Assembly: GCA_950295325.1 (NCBI GenBank)
Contig: OX485803.1
Location: 30,318,001 to 30,382,000 of the forward strand
Source: Polytrichum commune
Lineage: Eukaryota > Streptophyta > Polytrichopsida > Polytrichales > Polytrichaceae
Direction of reading: 5' to 3'
Length of the DNA: 64,000 bases
Shown: piece by piece, positions 36,816 to 52,089 of the stretch
How the letters are laid out: every line of letters starts with the position of its first letter
Numbering within the stretch: the stretch's first letter is position 1
Position numbers and translations under genes: made by a program
Notes under the pieces: generated by a model
What the model saw: the letters and a program-made list of their open reading frames with translations, nothing else
Databases searched by the model: none
Told to the model about the DNA's origin: nothing

Positions 36816-39405
36816 AATAACAAATTACAATGCATCTACGTTAGGGTAAATGGCCATTGACATTTGGCGGGCTCCGTCCTAGAAGCAAAGCATTTTCAAG
36901 TAGACGACTTGCTCAACTTAACATGGACATGAAGTAGTAAAGGTCACAAAATCATAATTCATTTACAGCAAACAACATTCTATCTTCCTTTGTTTCTACA
37001 GAAATTGTACATAAAAAAGACAAATGTAAATTGCATATAATATCATATGATGATAGATGTCCCTAATTTGACCAAGTCACTTTGGTTTTTTCTATTGAAT
37101 TTGTGACTCCAACTTAGTATTTGATGTGATACTGCTTGCGGGGGTGAACCTTGGGTTGATGCCAAAGTCATGCACGGCAATAGGGTGATGGTCACCCACA
37201 TGGAAGAGTGACCACGCACATGGTTGGTGCTAAAGAGGTGCTAAGGGACCACATTATACTTCATGAAATGCAGGTGTGAGGTAGTCCCAAAAAGAGTCTC
37301 ATGTTGCCTCCTAGAGCGAATAGTATTCTTTTAATTGCTTGAAATTTGATCTTATCCGGTTGGGGTGGTTAAGGTCCCGATAGAAAGGTATTTTCAAGAG
37401 CTTTCCATTGGTGTAAGGAGCATCCCAATTGGACAGGGGACGCAACTAGTAGAGCATTTCAAAGTGTAGGACGTTAGCCCCAAAAGTGGTAGTTGGTCTC
37501 ACTTTGGAATGAACATTTCATTCTTTGATGATGAGGTGGGGGCCTTGCACAAAGGACCATAGGCTCATGTGAGTGGGGAAGTCACGAGCTCATGTCCTAG
37601 GATTTCCCGCACTTTCGAGACTGGTGGGGCTAGTTCTAGTGGAGCCACTTGGGCTCCTTAGCAACCCACACCGGTAAGGGCATCTCTCGAACTCCCATGA
37701 GAGGGCCATGAGGCTAGTGAGTGGTGATGGTAGCTTGAGGGGAGTTCGAGGCATGTCATGAGGACTGTGAGCATGGGTGACTCCCAACTCAAAATCTCTT
37801 TAGCACCAAGGTCCGGGGTATCTTGTAGCGGGGGCATGCCATGTACTCCACACTTGGGTCTATTGAAAGGAATGAAGACCAACTCATGTGTGGCCTTGGT
37901 TGTGCATAGTTACATGCATCGCAAATCCATCGAGTGAACTTGATGGCTGCCATTGTTACACAACATCTTACCTTTGAACTAAGTGTGGGTTTAGATTGCG
38001 ACAATTTGGATACAAACCGATTACATTTTGATTGTTTAACGAATGGCTCCCCTTTAACAAAGTTATCACATACCATTTTGATTTTAAGGACGCAACTCGT
38101 ATGGAATGTGGAGATTTGGAGGTTGCAATATAGAACTTTCTCACCCTTTGCAAAGTTTACAACTATAATGAAAGAATTTGGACTCTCATACCTCCTGATT
38201 GACCTCCCCTTCAGTTGAAATCCCGTTTAAGTAGACACAGTACCACATTTTAAAATTGTTAAATTTTGGAGTTCATTATTCATCATTCATATTTTGATGC
38301 ATGTGAGGACTGATTCCCACAACGAGATTATACATTGGATAATGACATTTAATCTATTAGAGATATTACCTCTTCATATGTTAATCCCCGCATATATGTA
38401 TGTATGTATGTATGTAGGACTATTGGTGATCTTCTAGGTGTAACATTATATTGGGGATCTTACATTATTTGATTGGAGTAAGACATGGATCCAAACTACT
38501 ATTTATTAATGTATGATTGTTGTGATTATTATGGTCATGATTATTGATTGTTTATGACTCAAGACAAGCTAATGTAGAACTTGGTACACTATCTATTCAA
38601 ATCAATTCTTCCAATTTTTTTCTTCAAAATCTCAAGATCTTTGGAATTATTCTAGGTAGAAGGCCCACACCTTATTCTTAGGCGATGAAAGGGCGGGGCC
38701 TAGGTTAGGCAATTTTTTTTTTTATCTATAACACAAGCATCCATGAGACCTCTTTGTGAGATGGCACAGAGGAATCCTTACATGCCTATCTTCATGTTTC
38801 TATACATTTTGATGATGATTATATTGTGATTCTTGCAATGTGTTTACATGCTCAAATTTGACCTAATTCACATTTCTACGCCAATGAATGTAGGACTGGC
38901 ATTGAGATTGTGGACATAGAGGATGAGGACAAGTCCACTTAGGAGGCCTCAAATTTGCATGGTCATGTAGTGGAGAACTTGACGTCATACCAAATTATGG
39001 GTCTCATAATTCTTTTCTTGTGTTAAGATCATAACAATACTTAATTGTAGGCCGATACACCATGGGGACCATGAAATTTAGTTCATACAAGCATGTATGT
39101 CTATTATACGGTTGGCAAGGGCCCAAGTGGAAGCCCACCCCACATCATAACATGTTTCCCATGTTGGTGTGTTCTTTTCCAATTGTACTTGTTGGCACAA
39201 AATCTTTGAAGGTCGTTGGCCTTGGGCCTAACCCTACCTTTTTAGAAAGGGTGCATGGCACATAGGTTGTGTGATGTTATGGACATCAAAATGGATCCTA
39301 GTTTATGATGCATTGATCTTAAATTTTCACTTATCATGTTTTCAAATAGCTTAGGGATTCGCTTTAGAGTGATTTGATTCTAAATCTTCTTACAAAATAT
39401 CCTCT
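36816..39405. other. No recognisable gene
   Basis: Slightly more GC-rich between 37380 and 37830 with overlapping short frames on both strands and no family motif. A (TATG)n tract lies at about 38397-38416. Confidence 0.45.
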
Positions 39406-39412
39406 TGGCTTA

Positions 39413-39458
39413 AAGCTTTTTTACACTAGTGAATAGTGACTATAGTGTAAAAAAGCTT
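39413..39458. repeat. Perfect 16-bp hairpin
   Basis: AAGCTTTTTTACACTA at 39413-39428 and its exact reverse complement at 39443-39458, with a 14-base loop. Confidence 0.95.
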
Positions 39459-39929
39459 ATTTCATGACCATCACTTCCTAAAATCTTGCATTGGTCGAGA
39501 AATGAGTGATCATCCCACTATGTTTTGCACAAGATCACCAAAAATAAGAGCGCCTTGGGTGAGCATGTTAAAAATGAATGAGAAAGTGACATGAAATCCT
39601 ACATGTTAAAAAATGGATAATGTTTGGCAATCACTAGGATTTTGCAACTTGAGAGAACCCAAACACGTTGTCTCAACATAAAATACAATGATCATGTCAA
39701 AAGATAAGTTAGATTTTTGAAATATCTAAAACCATTATGTCCCTGTCTAAGTCCACTTTTACACTATGTCCCGTGAAGCTTTCATTGATATTCCACCTGA
39801 AGAATTTGCGAGTAGGGCCTTTCTCCTATTAAGGTGTCATGGACTTTCATTACATTTTGATTTGTGATCGGTGTCTCATATAGTTGTGTTGGATACCCAA
39901 TTCAAATACTATTAAGTTTACAATGGTTA

Positions 39930-40370
39930 TCATATTTTGAGCACGCTATCCAATGTCTTTTAAAAACACATGTCTTTTTATTATTTGTTCTTGTATCCAC
40001 ACCAAACCACATACCACTCAATTAGAGATACTCTAACAAGAAAAGTTACCAAATAAGGGATCTCTACCTTACATGCATGGAACTTAAAGTTTCAAAAAAA
40101 CTTGGGTTAGTAGAAGAAAGATAGATGGGTCTTAAAAGGTTACTTTTCCAAATAGCCCACTTCTATTAGGATATGGCGTGCATGCGATTAGTACAAGATG
40201 GTTAACAAATGCCAATGGAGGTTATGGCCACTATCCTCATAATTTTGGGAGCTCATATGAATATTGCATTCATTGTCAAAGTGAAGATTCGCATGCTCAT
40301 TAAGTGGTCATATAGGTCCCTCAAATTACGTTGAATATTGAGCCTACAGTCTAACCTCATTAATACAACA
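39930..40370 (+). repeat. Family A/B repeat, A(+) B(-) then a partial second A
   Basis: A: TTATCATATTTTGAGCACGC, TCCACACCAAACCACATACC. B inverted: AGCCCACTTCTATTAGGATA, TGCGATTAGTACAAGATGGT, CATGCTCATTAAGTGGTCAT. It is followed by a worn second A start (TTGAATATTGAGCCTACAGT). Confidence 0.8.
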
Positions 40371-40847
40371 CTTGTTTATATGATACCCTTGATATTACGG
40401 CACATTTTTGTGAGACCAAACCTTTTAGTTCAAAACTCCCTCTTTTATATGACTACGACACTTGATAATGAGACATTTAGAATCTCCGTTTTGTCATATT
40501 AAAGAGGTACTTAATGCTAAAGTTCCTTTCATCTATGTTATGTACATCTAAAATGCAACCATTTTCACTTGGGAACTACTTGGGAACTTCACTTATCATT
40601 GGGAACTTAATGAGTTACTAATATAAAATGGACATGGATAGGGTTAGAGTGTCCTCCTGCCTAGTATGTTGCCTTGTACATAGGTGATATATTATCACCA
40701 ATATCTTGATGCTAAACATCATGCATCATTATTGTCTAGTTTCTTCTTAAAGAACTCTTTATATTTTGGTGTTAATGAAATTATTAGTTTTCAAAAGTTA
40801 GTAGGGAATTTAGATAAGATTACAATTGCTAACTTGGGTAGGCAACA

Positions 40848-41220
40848 GATAGATAGATAGAAACTCCGGTCCCTTTTTAGCAAGGGGCCGGCGTGAATAA
40901 AGTGTCCGTTCGTAATGCCAATGACCCGATGCCCACTGGACAAGGGGACATTGGGACAATACTACTCTCCCCTTTCGAGGATGGACACTATAGTGACACA
41001 CTATACTAGTTCCTAGCTAGCCACTAGTGCCTTGAAGATACCGGACATGGTATCCCCCCAAAGGGCTTTTTGAGGTACCCATACAACAAGGTCCAAGGAC
41101 CCCCCACCATAGTTGGGTGGACTAAGGTGGTGAGCACCACGCCGGCATGGGGAATAGAACCCACAACCTCCTCATTGGGGGCCATGAGCCCTAACCACCA
41201 AGCCAAGGCCCGTGGTGCCT
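40848..41220 (-). mobile_element. tRNA-derived SINE, complete, with target-site duplication
   Basis: Read on the minus strand, the 373-bp element starts AGGCACCACGGGCC and carries a pol III box A (TGGCTTGGTGG, 41205-41195) and box B (GGTTCTATTCC, 41161-41151). Their spacing, about 33 bases, fits a tRNA-derived promoter. It ends in GGACCGGAGTTTC followed by a (TATC)n tail. Perfect 11-bp direct repeats GGTAGGCAACA flank it at 40837-40847 and 41221-41231. The last 95 bases recur in a truncated copy at 49801-49897. No protein is encoded; mobility would depend on a LINE partner. Confidence 0.93.
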
Positions 41221-41489
41221 GGTAGGCAACACCATAGATCCTTGGACTCCTATTTCAAGAGTTCTTGAGAATGTTTGTATTTGTTTGGAGTTATAAGTTA
41301 TTATTTCATACCATCTATATTGCTTAAACTCGTTGTATATATTTTAAAGCTCATAGTACTTATATTTTTGTATTCCCTCAATAACATGACAACTTTACGC
41401 CATTTGTCATTTTAATGAGAAGTCAACACCTCGATAATACGACTTTTTTTTGTGTTTCCAAAACGTGTCATACTAAAGAGGGAGAACAT

Positions 41490-41600
41490 GAGAATGATTC
41501 TCATATTTTGAGCATGTAGTCCAATCTCTTTTGAATTCATATGTTTTTGGTATCTGTTCTTGGAGCCATACCCAGCCGAATTAGGCACGTCTACCTCAGA
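41490..41600 (+). repeat. Family A fragment
   Basis: ATATTTTGAGCATGTAGTCC, AATCTCTTTTGAATTCATAT and TTTGGTATCTGTTCTTGGAG match module A; it stops within the block that normally reads CTCAAATCTAGGTGTCC. Confidence 0.8.
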
Positions 41601-41604
41601 AAAT

Positions 41605-42305
41605 GCTTTGAGTCATGGCACGTTCACAAGTGAAAGAATGTTGCAGGAATAAAGAATATTGACATTCATTGCAATACTGATTCAAGCTCAACGTCATCAT
41701 GATCATCTTCATCGATCATCTCGTGGTGCAACTGTGTCAACAACAATCTGAATCGGACTTTGACATGAAAAATCAGTGAAACGGTGAGCTCATTAGAGCA
41801 AACTTACGAAGATTCTCTTATAATCATGAATAGGGTGCAATACAAATTCCTGGCGAGGCTGATTGAGAACACTACCCTCAAAAAATTAAAAAAAAGTTGG
41901 AAAAATCATCACAATGCTGTCGTCTATCGTTACACCATTGGAACTACCTACCCACCCACCCTCTTTGATATTTCAAGGACGACGATTATTTTTACTGCAT
42001 CAAATCCTCACACAGCAAGAGCTTGGCTCCGAGGTTGTAAGTACATCATCCCAACAAGGCCTCCCACGGCATCAATCGGCATAAATCGGAGACGCGGGGA
42101 TTAGTGATCTCTTCCGCTGGAACAACGTGCAGAGTCGAGCTCAAGCTGTGTAGTGATGATGAATTTTTGTGACCAAAACTAGTTGCAACACTCCGAGATT
42201 GTGGCGCAGGCATATCCGAAGAACATCAATTAACCCTGTCAAACTCTAATTCCTCTTGTGAGACAATATAGAGACGACCTAACCCTAATTCGAGATTAGG
42301 GTACT
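41605..42305. other. 3' side of the peroxidase gene; one unassigned open frame
   Basis: A plus-strand frame of 106 codons (41784-42104, starting MSSLEQTYED and ending GINRRRGD) lies convergent to the peroxidase gene. It has no recognised domain, so it is not called. The peroxidase 3' untranslated region must fall here. Confidence 0.4.
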
Positions 42306-42309
42306 CGAA

Positions 42310-45443
<3,134 letters not shown>

Positions 45444-47600
45444 CTGTGACGATGATCAACCCCTTTGCTTCAACCGGAGCTCACCTCAAATTTTCCTCTT
45501 TAGGTGAACGGCAGCAGCAATAAGAACTGTTTCGGTGACACAATGTGATGTTGTTCAAGACCTATCACCTCTGCACACTGACGGACCTCTGGACACCGCC
45601 CTGCAAATGGACCACCTGCAGGCAACTACCACAGTCGGAGAACTGGTTACACTGCAGGCAGCTTTGTAGCCTTCTTCTTCCTTTGAATGGAGTTGGTGAG
45701 CTTCTATCTGATCATCATCTTGACACAAGAGTCAACTGTGGAAGCTGCGAAAGAAACTTCAACCACAGCTGCAACCCGAGTGTGGCAGGCCTACTACGCG
45801 CACACTCATACCCATGAAATCATTCAAGAGTGTTGTTTATGTTGGGAATGGAACCCAAGGATGCGTCCGAGAATCTTGCAAGCAGACAAACTGTTCTAGA
45901 AACTAACGAGTCCCGACGAAGACACTTTGCCACCAACAACCAAGTTCATGTTCGGTAAGTTATAACTAAATAAGTACAACAAGGCAGAAGCTTAGCTGAT
46001 GAGCACGGCTTACTTACGTACATCTCCTGTCTGCTAAGCCCTACCAAGTAGAATTATCCAGGGACCTGAAAATTAAAAACGAGTACTTTTGGTGAGGTGA
46101 TAGGAGTGAAAGACAAGTCTATTCTTCTGTGTCTGTCAGAAATTCTGACACTACTGACGAATGGCATTTCATGGGAACATTCGTGGTCCCGGGGAACTGG
46201 TATGTGTAGCAGAGTCAGCTCGGGGAACAAGAAAGAATTGGGAGTTCATCCTTTGCAAAGCGCGTGTACCATAGGCATCATGAGCAATGAGGTTATGGAC
46301 AGGCCACAGGATTGTAAGCTGCAGCCGTTATTTCACAGTCTATTGGACTGGCTTGGCGGACTACGACATGCTTAAGTATTGATAGAATTTGAACAGCTGA
46401 AAATCTCCTATAACAAAGAGTTGGAGGAAATATTGTCCGGAAAGAGAGAGCAGTACCCGGGTCTCATCAAATTCAACTGGTGTGAAAGGAGTGTGTCAGT
46501 CGAATTTGAAGAGGTGAAATTGGCAGGTGCAGTAAGTAAGTTATGAAGTTCTTCGACTATTTTGTTCAAGTGCTTGTCTTCAAACTCTCTGATTTGAGTC
46601 CATCTGTCAGGCTTCAATGTAAGTACATGAGAGTCTGAAAAGTGAAAGCCGGCCTCACAATCTGGTTGGTTTTTGAGCCAGACGGGAGTCCACTTCAAAA
46701 GATTTGGTAAGTTACAATGACCAAGGCAAGGCTCGTAAAGTAAAGCTGGTAACTCGGCTAGCTTAGTTTTGTATAGGACTAGAAAACAGTTTTGAAACTG
46801 GTTCTGTAAGCCTCTTACGGGACTGATTTTAACATGCTTCATTTTGCAACGCTTGATGTGCATTCCAAAACCCAATGAATGCAACCACATGAGTCTCCAT
46901 GTGCTCGTAGTGTGGCTGGCGGCTTTCTCAGGTACATGGTACGTGATAATCATTTCAGGGAACCACAAAGTTCAACTCAGCTCAATGGCCACCATTGGAC
47001 CTTTCCTTTCCTTTTTTAGATAAAAAGGGATGTAAATACATATAGAGAGACTACTTTGATGTCGCCACAGGCATTATTTATGGTGTTTGTAGCATTTTCG
47101 AGTTGGTCTAAGTCTGTATGTAATATCCAAATGGGTATTACAAGAATTGAATGAACCTCGGAGAATTTGGTAGTTGGTCTATTCTCTCCTTTCAAAAGTG
47201 AACACCTTGAATGAGCATGGACAAGTTGGCCAACACCCATCTCCCCCAAGGACAAGTTTGCAAGTTCCACATGATTGTTTACAAATACATATGTGGTTCA
47301 CCCATATATCCCCACTATGGTTGGGTGGACCATAGGAAGGTCACCATCCGATTACTATTCCGGTCTTAGGTGGCTTCACTTCAAATTTCTCAGCATGATT
47401 TGGGTTTAAAATTAGATTTAAGCCACCCATGTACAATATCCGTGAAAATATGTATATTATAAAAAGGATGGGTCGAGGTAATGTGATGTAATACATCATA
47501 ACATTTGACAATGCTAGGCCATGTTCCTTTTCTATAAGGGGAGCCCTAGTAGCTCACACGAATTCCCCATGGAGTATTCCTTGACACTAGCCTAATAATA
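45444..47600. other. Upstream of the peroxidase; no confirmed gene
   Basis: More GC-rich than average up to about 46400. The minus strand has a 186-codon open frame at 46408-46968 (starts MWFPEMIITY, ends FPDNISSNSLL), the longest in the window, with no recognisable domain and no splice partners found. The peroxidase promoter lies next to 45444, but no clear TATA box was seen. Confidence 0.4.
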
Positions 47601-47732
47601 AAGTGGATATGTCATGGTGACATGCCTAGCCGGTGGAAAATCAAGTGGATCTATCACAGTGACATGCCTAGCCAATGAAATGTAAAGTGGATATGTCACG
47701 GTGACATGCCTAGCCGTTGGAGAATAAAGTGG
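47601..47732 (+). repeat. Tandem array, three units of exactly 42 bp
   Basis: AAGTGGAT starts at 47601, 47643 and 47685, and AAGTGGA again at 47727. Each unit holds a near-palindrome of the form TGTCACGGTGACA followed by TGCCTAGCC. Confidence 0.95.
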
Positions 47733-48443
47733 AGTTGCGACTGTGGCAAGCATGCAACGCCCATCAGACTTGCTAGCTGAAAATCACAAGCGTAAATCGG
47801 ATTATTGAAAAAAATCATACGGAAGAAAGTCACATGCTTGTTCACTCCTTACACTGTGAACAACATTCGGTTGAGTATCATTCATGTTGCAAGGGTGACC
47901 CAACATAAGTGGAGAATCATATTTGCCAAATTCCCAGCACTAGGGGATACAAAGTCCCGGTGCTGAGTAATGTTCAGATTGGAAGGAAAGGAGAGGAGAG
48001 GAAAGAAAGCAGCAGTGGTGTTCTCGAAGTTAATAAGTGCCGACCGCGGGACAACGTCGCCAGCAATATGATACTTACCTATCACACACACAAAGCTGGT
48101 AATGAAACGGGCCATTGAATGCATGGCAGGGCATGCAATGGAGTGAGCCCTGTGGAGTGACAGAAATCCAGCGGCTGCCTGGGAGGCCGGCCATATTGTC
48201 AACTAGACGTTTTAAATGCAAGTGAGGGCGGTGGGTGAAGGATGCACAGACAGTCGTCGTGGAGCAGATGGCCTTAATGGCCCACACTCAACCACTTACA
48301 TTATCATTCATGTCCTTCACTACTTGGAACAGACTTGGAAATCGGGTTTCATCTGCACAGCTAGCTATGTAATGCACATAACTTACCTTTACCTATTCTA
48401 TATTGGATCATTTGGGCTGGCTCACATGCATGGGGTCTCAAGT

Positions 48444-48542
48444 CCCAAATCGATTTGGGCGAACCAACCCATACACTCGTTCCTTGCTGGATGCCGAAAC
48501 CCTTGCCTGAGCCAAGGAACCAGTGTACGGGTTGGTTCGCCC
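48444..48542. repeat. Strong hairpin with an adjacent 16-bp palindrome
   Basis: Arms 48457-48486 (GGGCGAACCAACCC..TTCCTTG) and 48513-48542 pair over 30 bp with two mismatches around a 26-base loop. The palindrome CCCAAATCGATTTGGG sits at 48444-48459, overlapping the left arm. The size and pairing resemble a small-RNA precursor, but nothing shows that it is transcribed. Confidence 0.88.
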
Positions 48543-48544
48543 CA

Positions 48545-49680
48545 GCCGTCCCAAGTCCCTCTCATGTTACCGAGTCCCAACTTTTGAGCCTCCAAAATAT
48601 CATTAAAATATGGTTAAATATATATCATTAAAGTCGGGTTCTTGATTATCTTATGCAGAAATATATGCAGGACTTGGACTGAGAGTTGGGTCTCGCAGTC
48701 TCAACACAAGTCCCAAGCCTCACCTTCAAAAAGTGTTGCCATGTAGGCATCCATGTCATGCTTGGGAATTAGGACTTGGGATCCCGTGTGAAGTGGTGGC
48801 CCAACTTCCATGCTCTCCATGGTTGAGATTGCACGGATTGACGTCAAGTGACTTGGGACTTAGGACCCCATGTGACCCGGCCCTTGGTGTGACTAACACT
48901 AATTCCTTTGAAATTTCATAAATAATAGTATCACTTACTTTTATTGGGATAGTAATGATAATATTAGACCCAAATCACTAATGTATAATAAATTACTATA
49001 ATAAACAAGTAAGAAGACACACTCACACAACTTCATGTGTCTCCATGTGTTAGAAAGGGAAATTGGCTTTCTCTTAGTAACTTGGAACCGCAAGTCAACA
49101 CCTTCAGTCACTCTATTCAAAAGGTCACAATAATGACCCTTTTTGGTGTAGGTAGTATGTTCTCGCCTTGAATCAATGTGCACCTATAATGTGAACAACC
49201 ACTTGTACAATCGTTCTTGGCCAAGTCTCTAGGTTATTTGATGATTCAACAGGCTTAGATTGTATTAATATACCACATGGTGTTGTTTGCTTCTACACAA
49301 CCAATAAATTTTTAAAATAGAATTGGAAGAATGTTGTTATGTGTTGTATCCACATTGGTCAAGACCTAACTCAATCATACATGGATATTAACTGTCATGA
49401 TTCTATGGTACTTGCAGTGTTATACTAGGTAGCTCGTGTATTCCCATCAACAAGTTGCACACTAAAGTATTTGGCTCTATTGTGAGCACTTCCAACATCA
49501 CATACAATTTCAGTTGTTGGATTGGATATCATCTTGTCCAATTACCAATTATGAATCATGAAGATTGTCATTCCATGTTTCATAAGCAAAGCTAATATTA
49601 TCGAAAGTCAAAGTAAGGATCCTCTTTTGCTTTGAACAACCGCAAATCTATCCTTTCAGATGAAAAATCTATTAATCCTA
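48545..49680. other. No recognisable gene
   Basis: Scattered AAGTCCCAA / ACTTGGGA(C/T) phrases between 48430 and 48890 suggest short diverged repeats. Otherwise nothing recognised. Confidence 0.45.
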
Positions 49681-49684
49681 GAAT

Positions 49685-49960
49685 GATGTCTCTATTTTGA
49701 GCACACAGTCCAATCTCATCATAACATGTGTAACATCGTACCACCATGTCCTTAACTACAAGCCTTGCCATATACCACTCAAATATGTGTATCCAATACA
49801 CCCCTGTCTGGCAGACATCGGGTCATTTGACAATACGAACGGACACTTCATTCACGCCGGCCCCTTAAACTGGGACCGGAGTTTCTATCTATCTATCTAT
49901 CCAATACAGACAAGTGACTCGCCACATAAGGCCCATAGACCTCAATAAAAATTTCTCACA
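49685..49960 (+). repeat. Family A repeat interrupted by a SINE
   Basis: TATTTTGAGCACACAGTCCA, AATCTCATCATAACATGTGT, CATATACCACTCAAATATGT, then the SINE fragment at 49801-49897, then GACAAGTGACTCGCCACATA and AGGCCCATAGACCTC. Removing the insert and one 11-base duplication restores the usual order of family A. Confidence 0.85.
49801..49897 (+). mobile_element. 5'-truncated SINE copy with target-site duplication
   Basis: Matches the 3' end of the SINE at 40848-41220 (opposite orientation): ATACGAACGGACACTTCATT, CACGCCGGCCCCTTAAA, GGGACCGGAGTTTC, (TATC)n. Flanked by 11-bp direct repeats TATCCAATACA at 49790-49800 and 49898-49908. Box A and box B are missing. Confidence 0.92.
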
Positions 49961-49964
49961 CCAA

Positions 49965-51740
49965 TAAAGTGTGTTTTGTCTCCTGATCAGTCCGTTTCCA
50001 ACCACTTTTTCCCCCAGTTTATCGTAGCTTAGGAGCTTCACATTTCTGTTGCCGAGTAACTTAGTGTGAGGCTATCGGCATTCTTTTGTTAATGCTGATG
50101 AATTGAAGGTTTCCTTGCTTTGATCAGAAGCTTGGGAGACTCTGCTCCATTCTTGGCTTCCTGAGACAAGCTCGCCCTTCCTTCCTTGTCAGCCTCTAGA
50201 ATGTTGCTGTTGTGAAGTTATTTGGACTCTAATACACCATACTCTGACAGAGATTTAGTTGCAGAATCACAACATATGGAATTTGGGGGGGATTTGAATA
50301 ACAGAATACCAGTGGTCCAATCTACAATGAACCCTGTGAATAGGGTCATTTGGCACAAAAGTCTTATCAAGGTAAAGGATCTAAATGTCATGGAAAATTA
50401 GGCTTAGGTAATATTGATGAGTTGAGGCACAGATTCACAAATCGACTTCTATGTAGCATATTGGATTGTGTAAGTATATTTTGTGCCTAGCTTATGCCCC
50501 GTTCCCACTTGACTTTAGTACGAAGTGGTTTTAAACTAAAACTTGGTGTTAGCTAGGTAGGGTTCACACTACCGTTTCTATCTAGTGGCGAGCCTATGTG
50601 AAAGGATGACCTGGCCACCTTAAAATTGGTTTACCACCTCCTCGGCTACCGAACTTGGTTACTGTTATTATAAATTCAGCACATTTTTTGGGCACCTAAG
50701 TATGCAACAGTAGTGGCCCCGGATTGGCTCCAACATATTTTAGCTATCATGGGACCAACTGCCATATTTACAAAAAAAATGAATTTATAAGAGCAACTCT
50801 AAAACGCAGACCGGGTGGGGAACCAAGGTAAAATATTATCACCAAAACAATAGGTTTGACACGAAAAGTTCCTCGGACCCTGAGTGTAGTGTGGACAGGT
50901 TAACCTCCAAGGTGGCCTCTGGGTTTTAGGGTACCCCACCTAATATTAGCTAGAGCCAGGTGGGAAGGGGCATTAGGCCATCATGTCGTATGTTGGATAT
51001 ACCGTAGAGGGCTCTCTATTTCAATAGTAATTATTCAAATAGCAAGGGAGTGAAAATTTTAATACTTTCAAGTAATGTGACACGGAAGTTTTGATAAATA
51101 CAAAGGGGATATGTTGAAACTTTAGAAAGCGATAATATGCAAAGTTAGAATCAAGGAAAATAAGAGGAAGGCACAACTCACTTGTGTCCATAGAAAGATA
51201 AAAATGAGAGAGAATAACACATCTTGGGATTGTCTTGTGGTAGGTCAATCTGCAACTAAGCACATGCACCTGTCTCGATCCAAAATAAGTGATGTAGACA
51301 AACAAAAACAAAAACAAAATATTATTACTTCCCAAACTCATCCTAACCAAAAACTCCATTAGCAAACATGTGAGCCAAGCACGAAACCCATGCAGGCCTT
51401 GTCATCGTGGTGTATCAAGCAACAAACATTGACCTACAACACCATAAAACCCACGCTATGTGTTTGAGCAATGTTAGATTCATATAGATTTACTTCATTT
51501 TTATATGTGATGTTGTCTTCTTCCATAGTCATTTTTGTCTCGAGAATAGATTTACATCATGTCCATTTTGCCAATGTAATTCCATGCAATAAAAAGCCAA
51601 AGGGGAATGACTACATCCACGTATTTGAATGGTCTTTGAATGATTACATTAGTGTTTACGGTGTCTGAATACTATTGTTTAGTGATTGTCAGTGATTATG
51701 GATATTAGTGTTTCATCATCTTTGAATCCTAGTGTTGTCA
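49965..51740. other. No recognisable gene
   Basis: Only short open frames (longest 114 codons, minus strand, 51021-51365, low complexity). No domain or repeat recognised. Confidence 0.5.
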
Positions 51741-51744
51741 AACC

Positions 51745-52085
51745 CAACTACAGACATGTTGCAATCTTTTGATTTTCTTTATTATCAAATTTGAGATATT
51801 TTCCATAGATTCAACTAGATATTTTTGAAACTCAACCAGTTCAACTATAATTAATGCTCAAATTCATGTTGTGATCTTTTGGTTTTTCTTTATTACCTAA
51901 TTTGAAATATATTCAATAGATTCAACTAGGTATTTCTCAAACTCAATCAGTTCATCTATAACTATCAACTAGATACATGTTGCAACATTTTTATTTTTTT
52001 CATATATATATATATATATATATAATATTCTATAAATTCTATAAATTCAGCTGGGTATTCCTCAAACTCAATTGGTTCAATTGTA
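51745..52085 (+). repeat. Tandem array, three units of about 111 bp
   Basis: CATGTTGYRATC/CATGTTGCAAC recurs at 51755, 51865 and 51976, each followed by TTTCTTTATTA-like sequence, ATAGATTCAACTAG and CTCAAACTCAA. The third unit contains an (AT)n tract at about 52002-52024. Confidence 0.85.
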
Positions 52086-52089
52086 ACAA

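Noticed and set aside
37590-37882. Overlapping minus-strand frames in GC-richer sequence
   Set aside because: No motif, and no consistent frame between neighbours. Treated as chance.
41784-42104. 106-codon plus-strand frame beside the peroxidase gene
   Set aside because: No homology recognised, and it lies where the peroxidase 3' untranslated region is expected.
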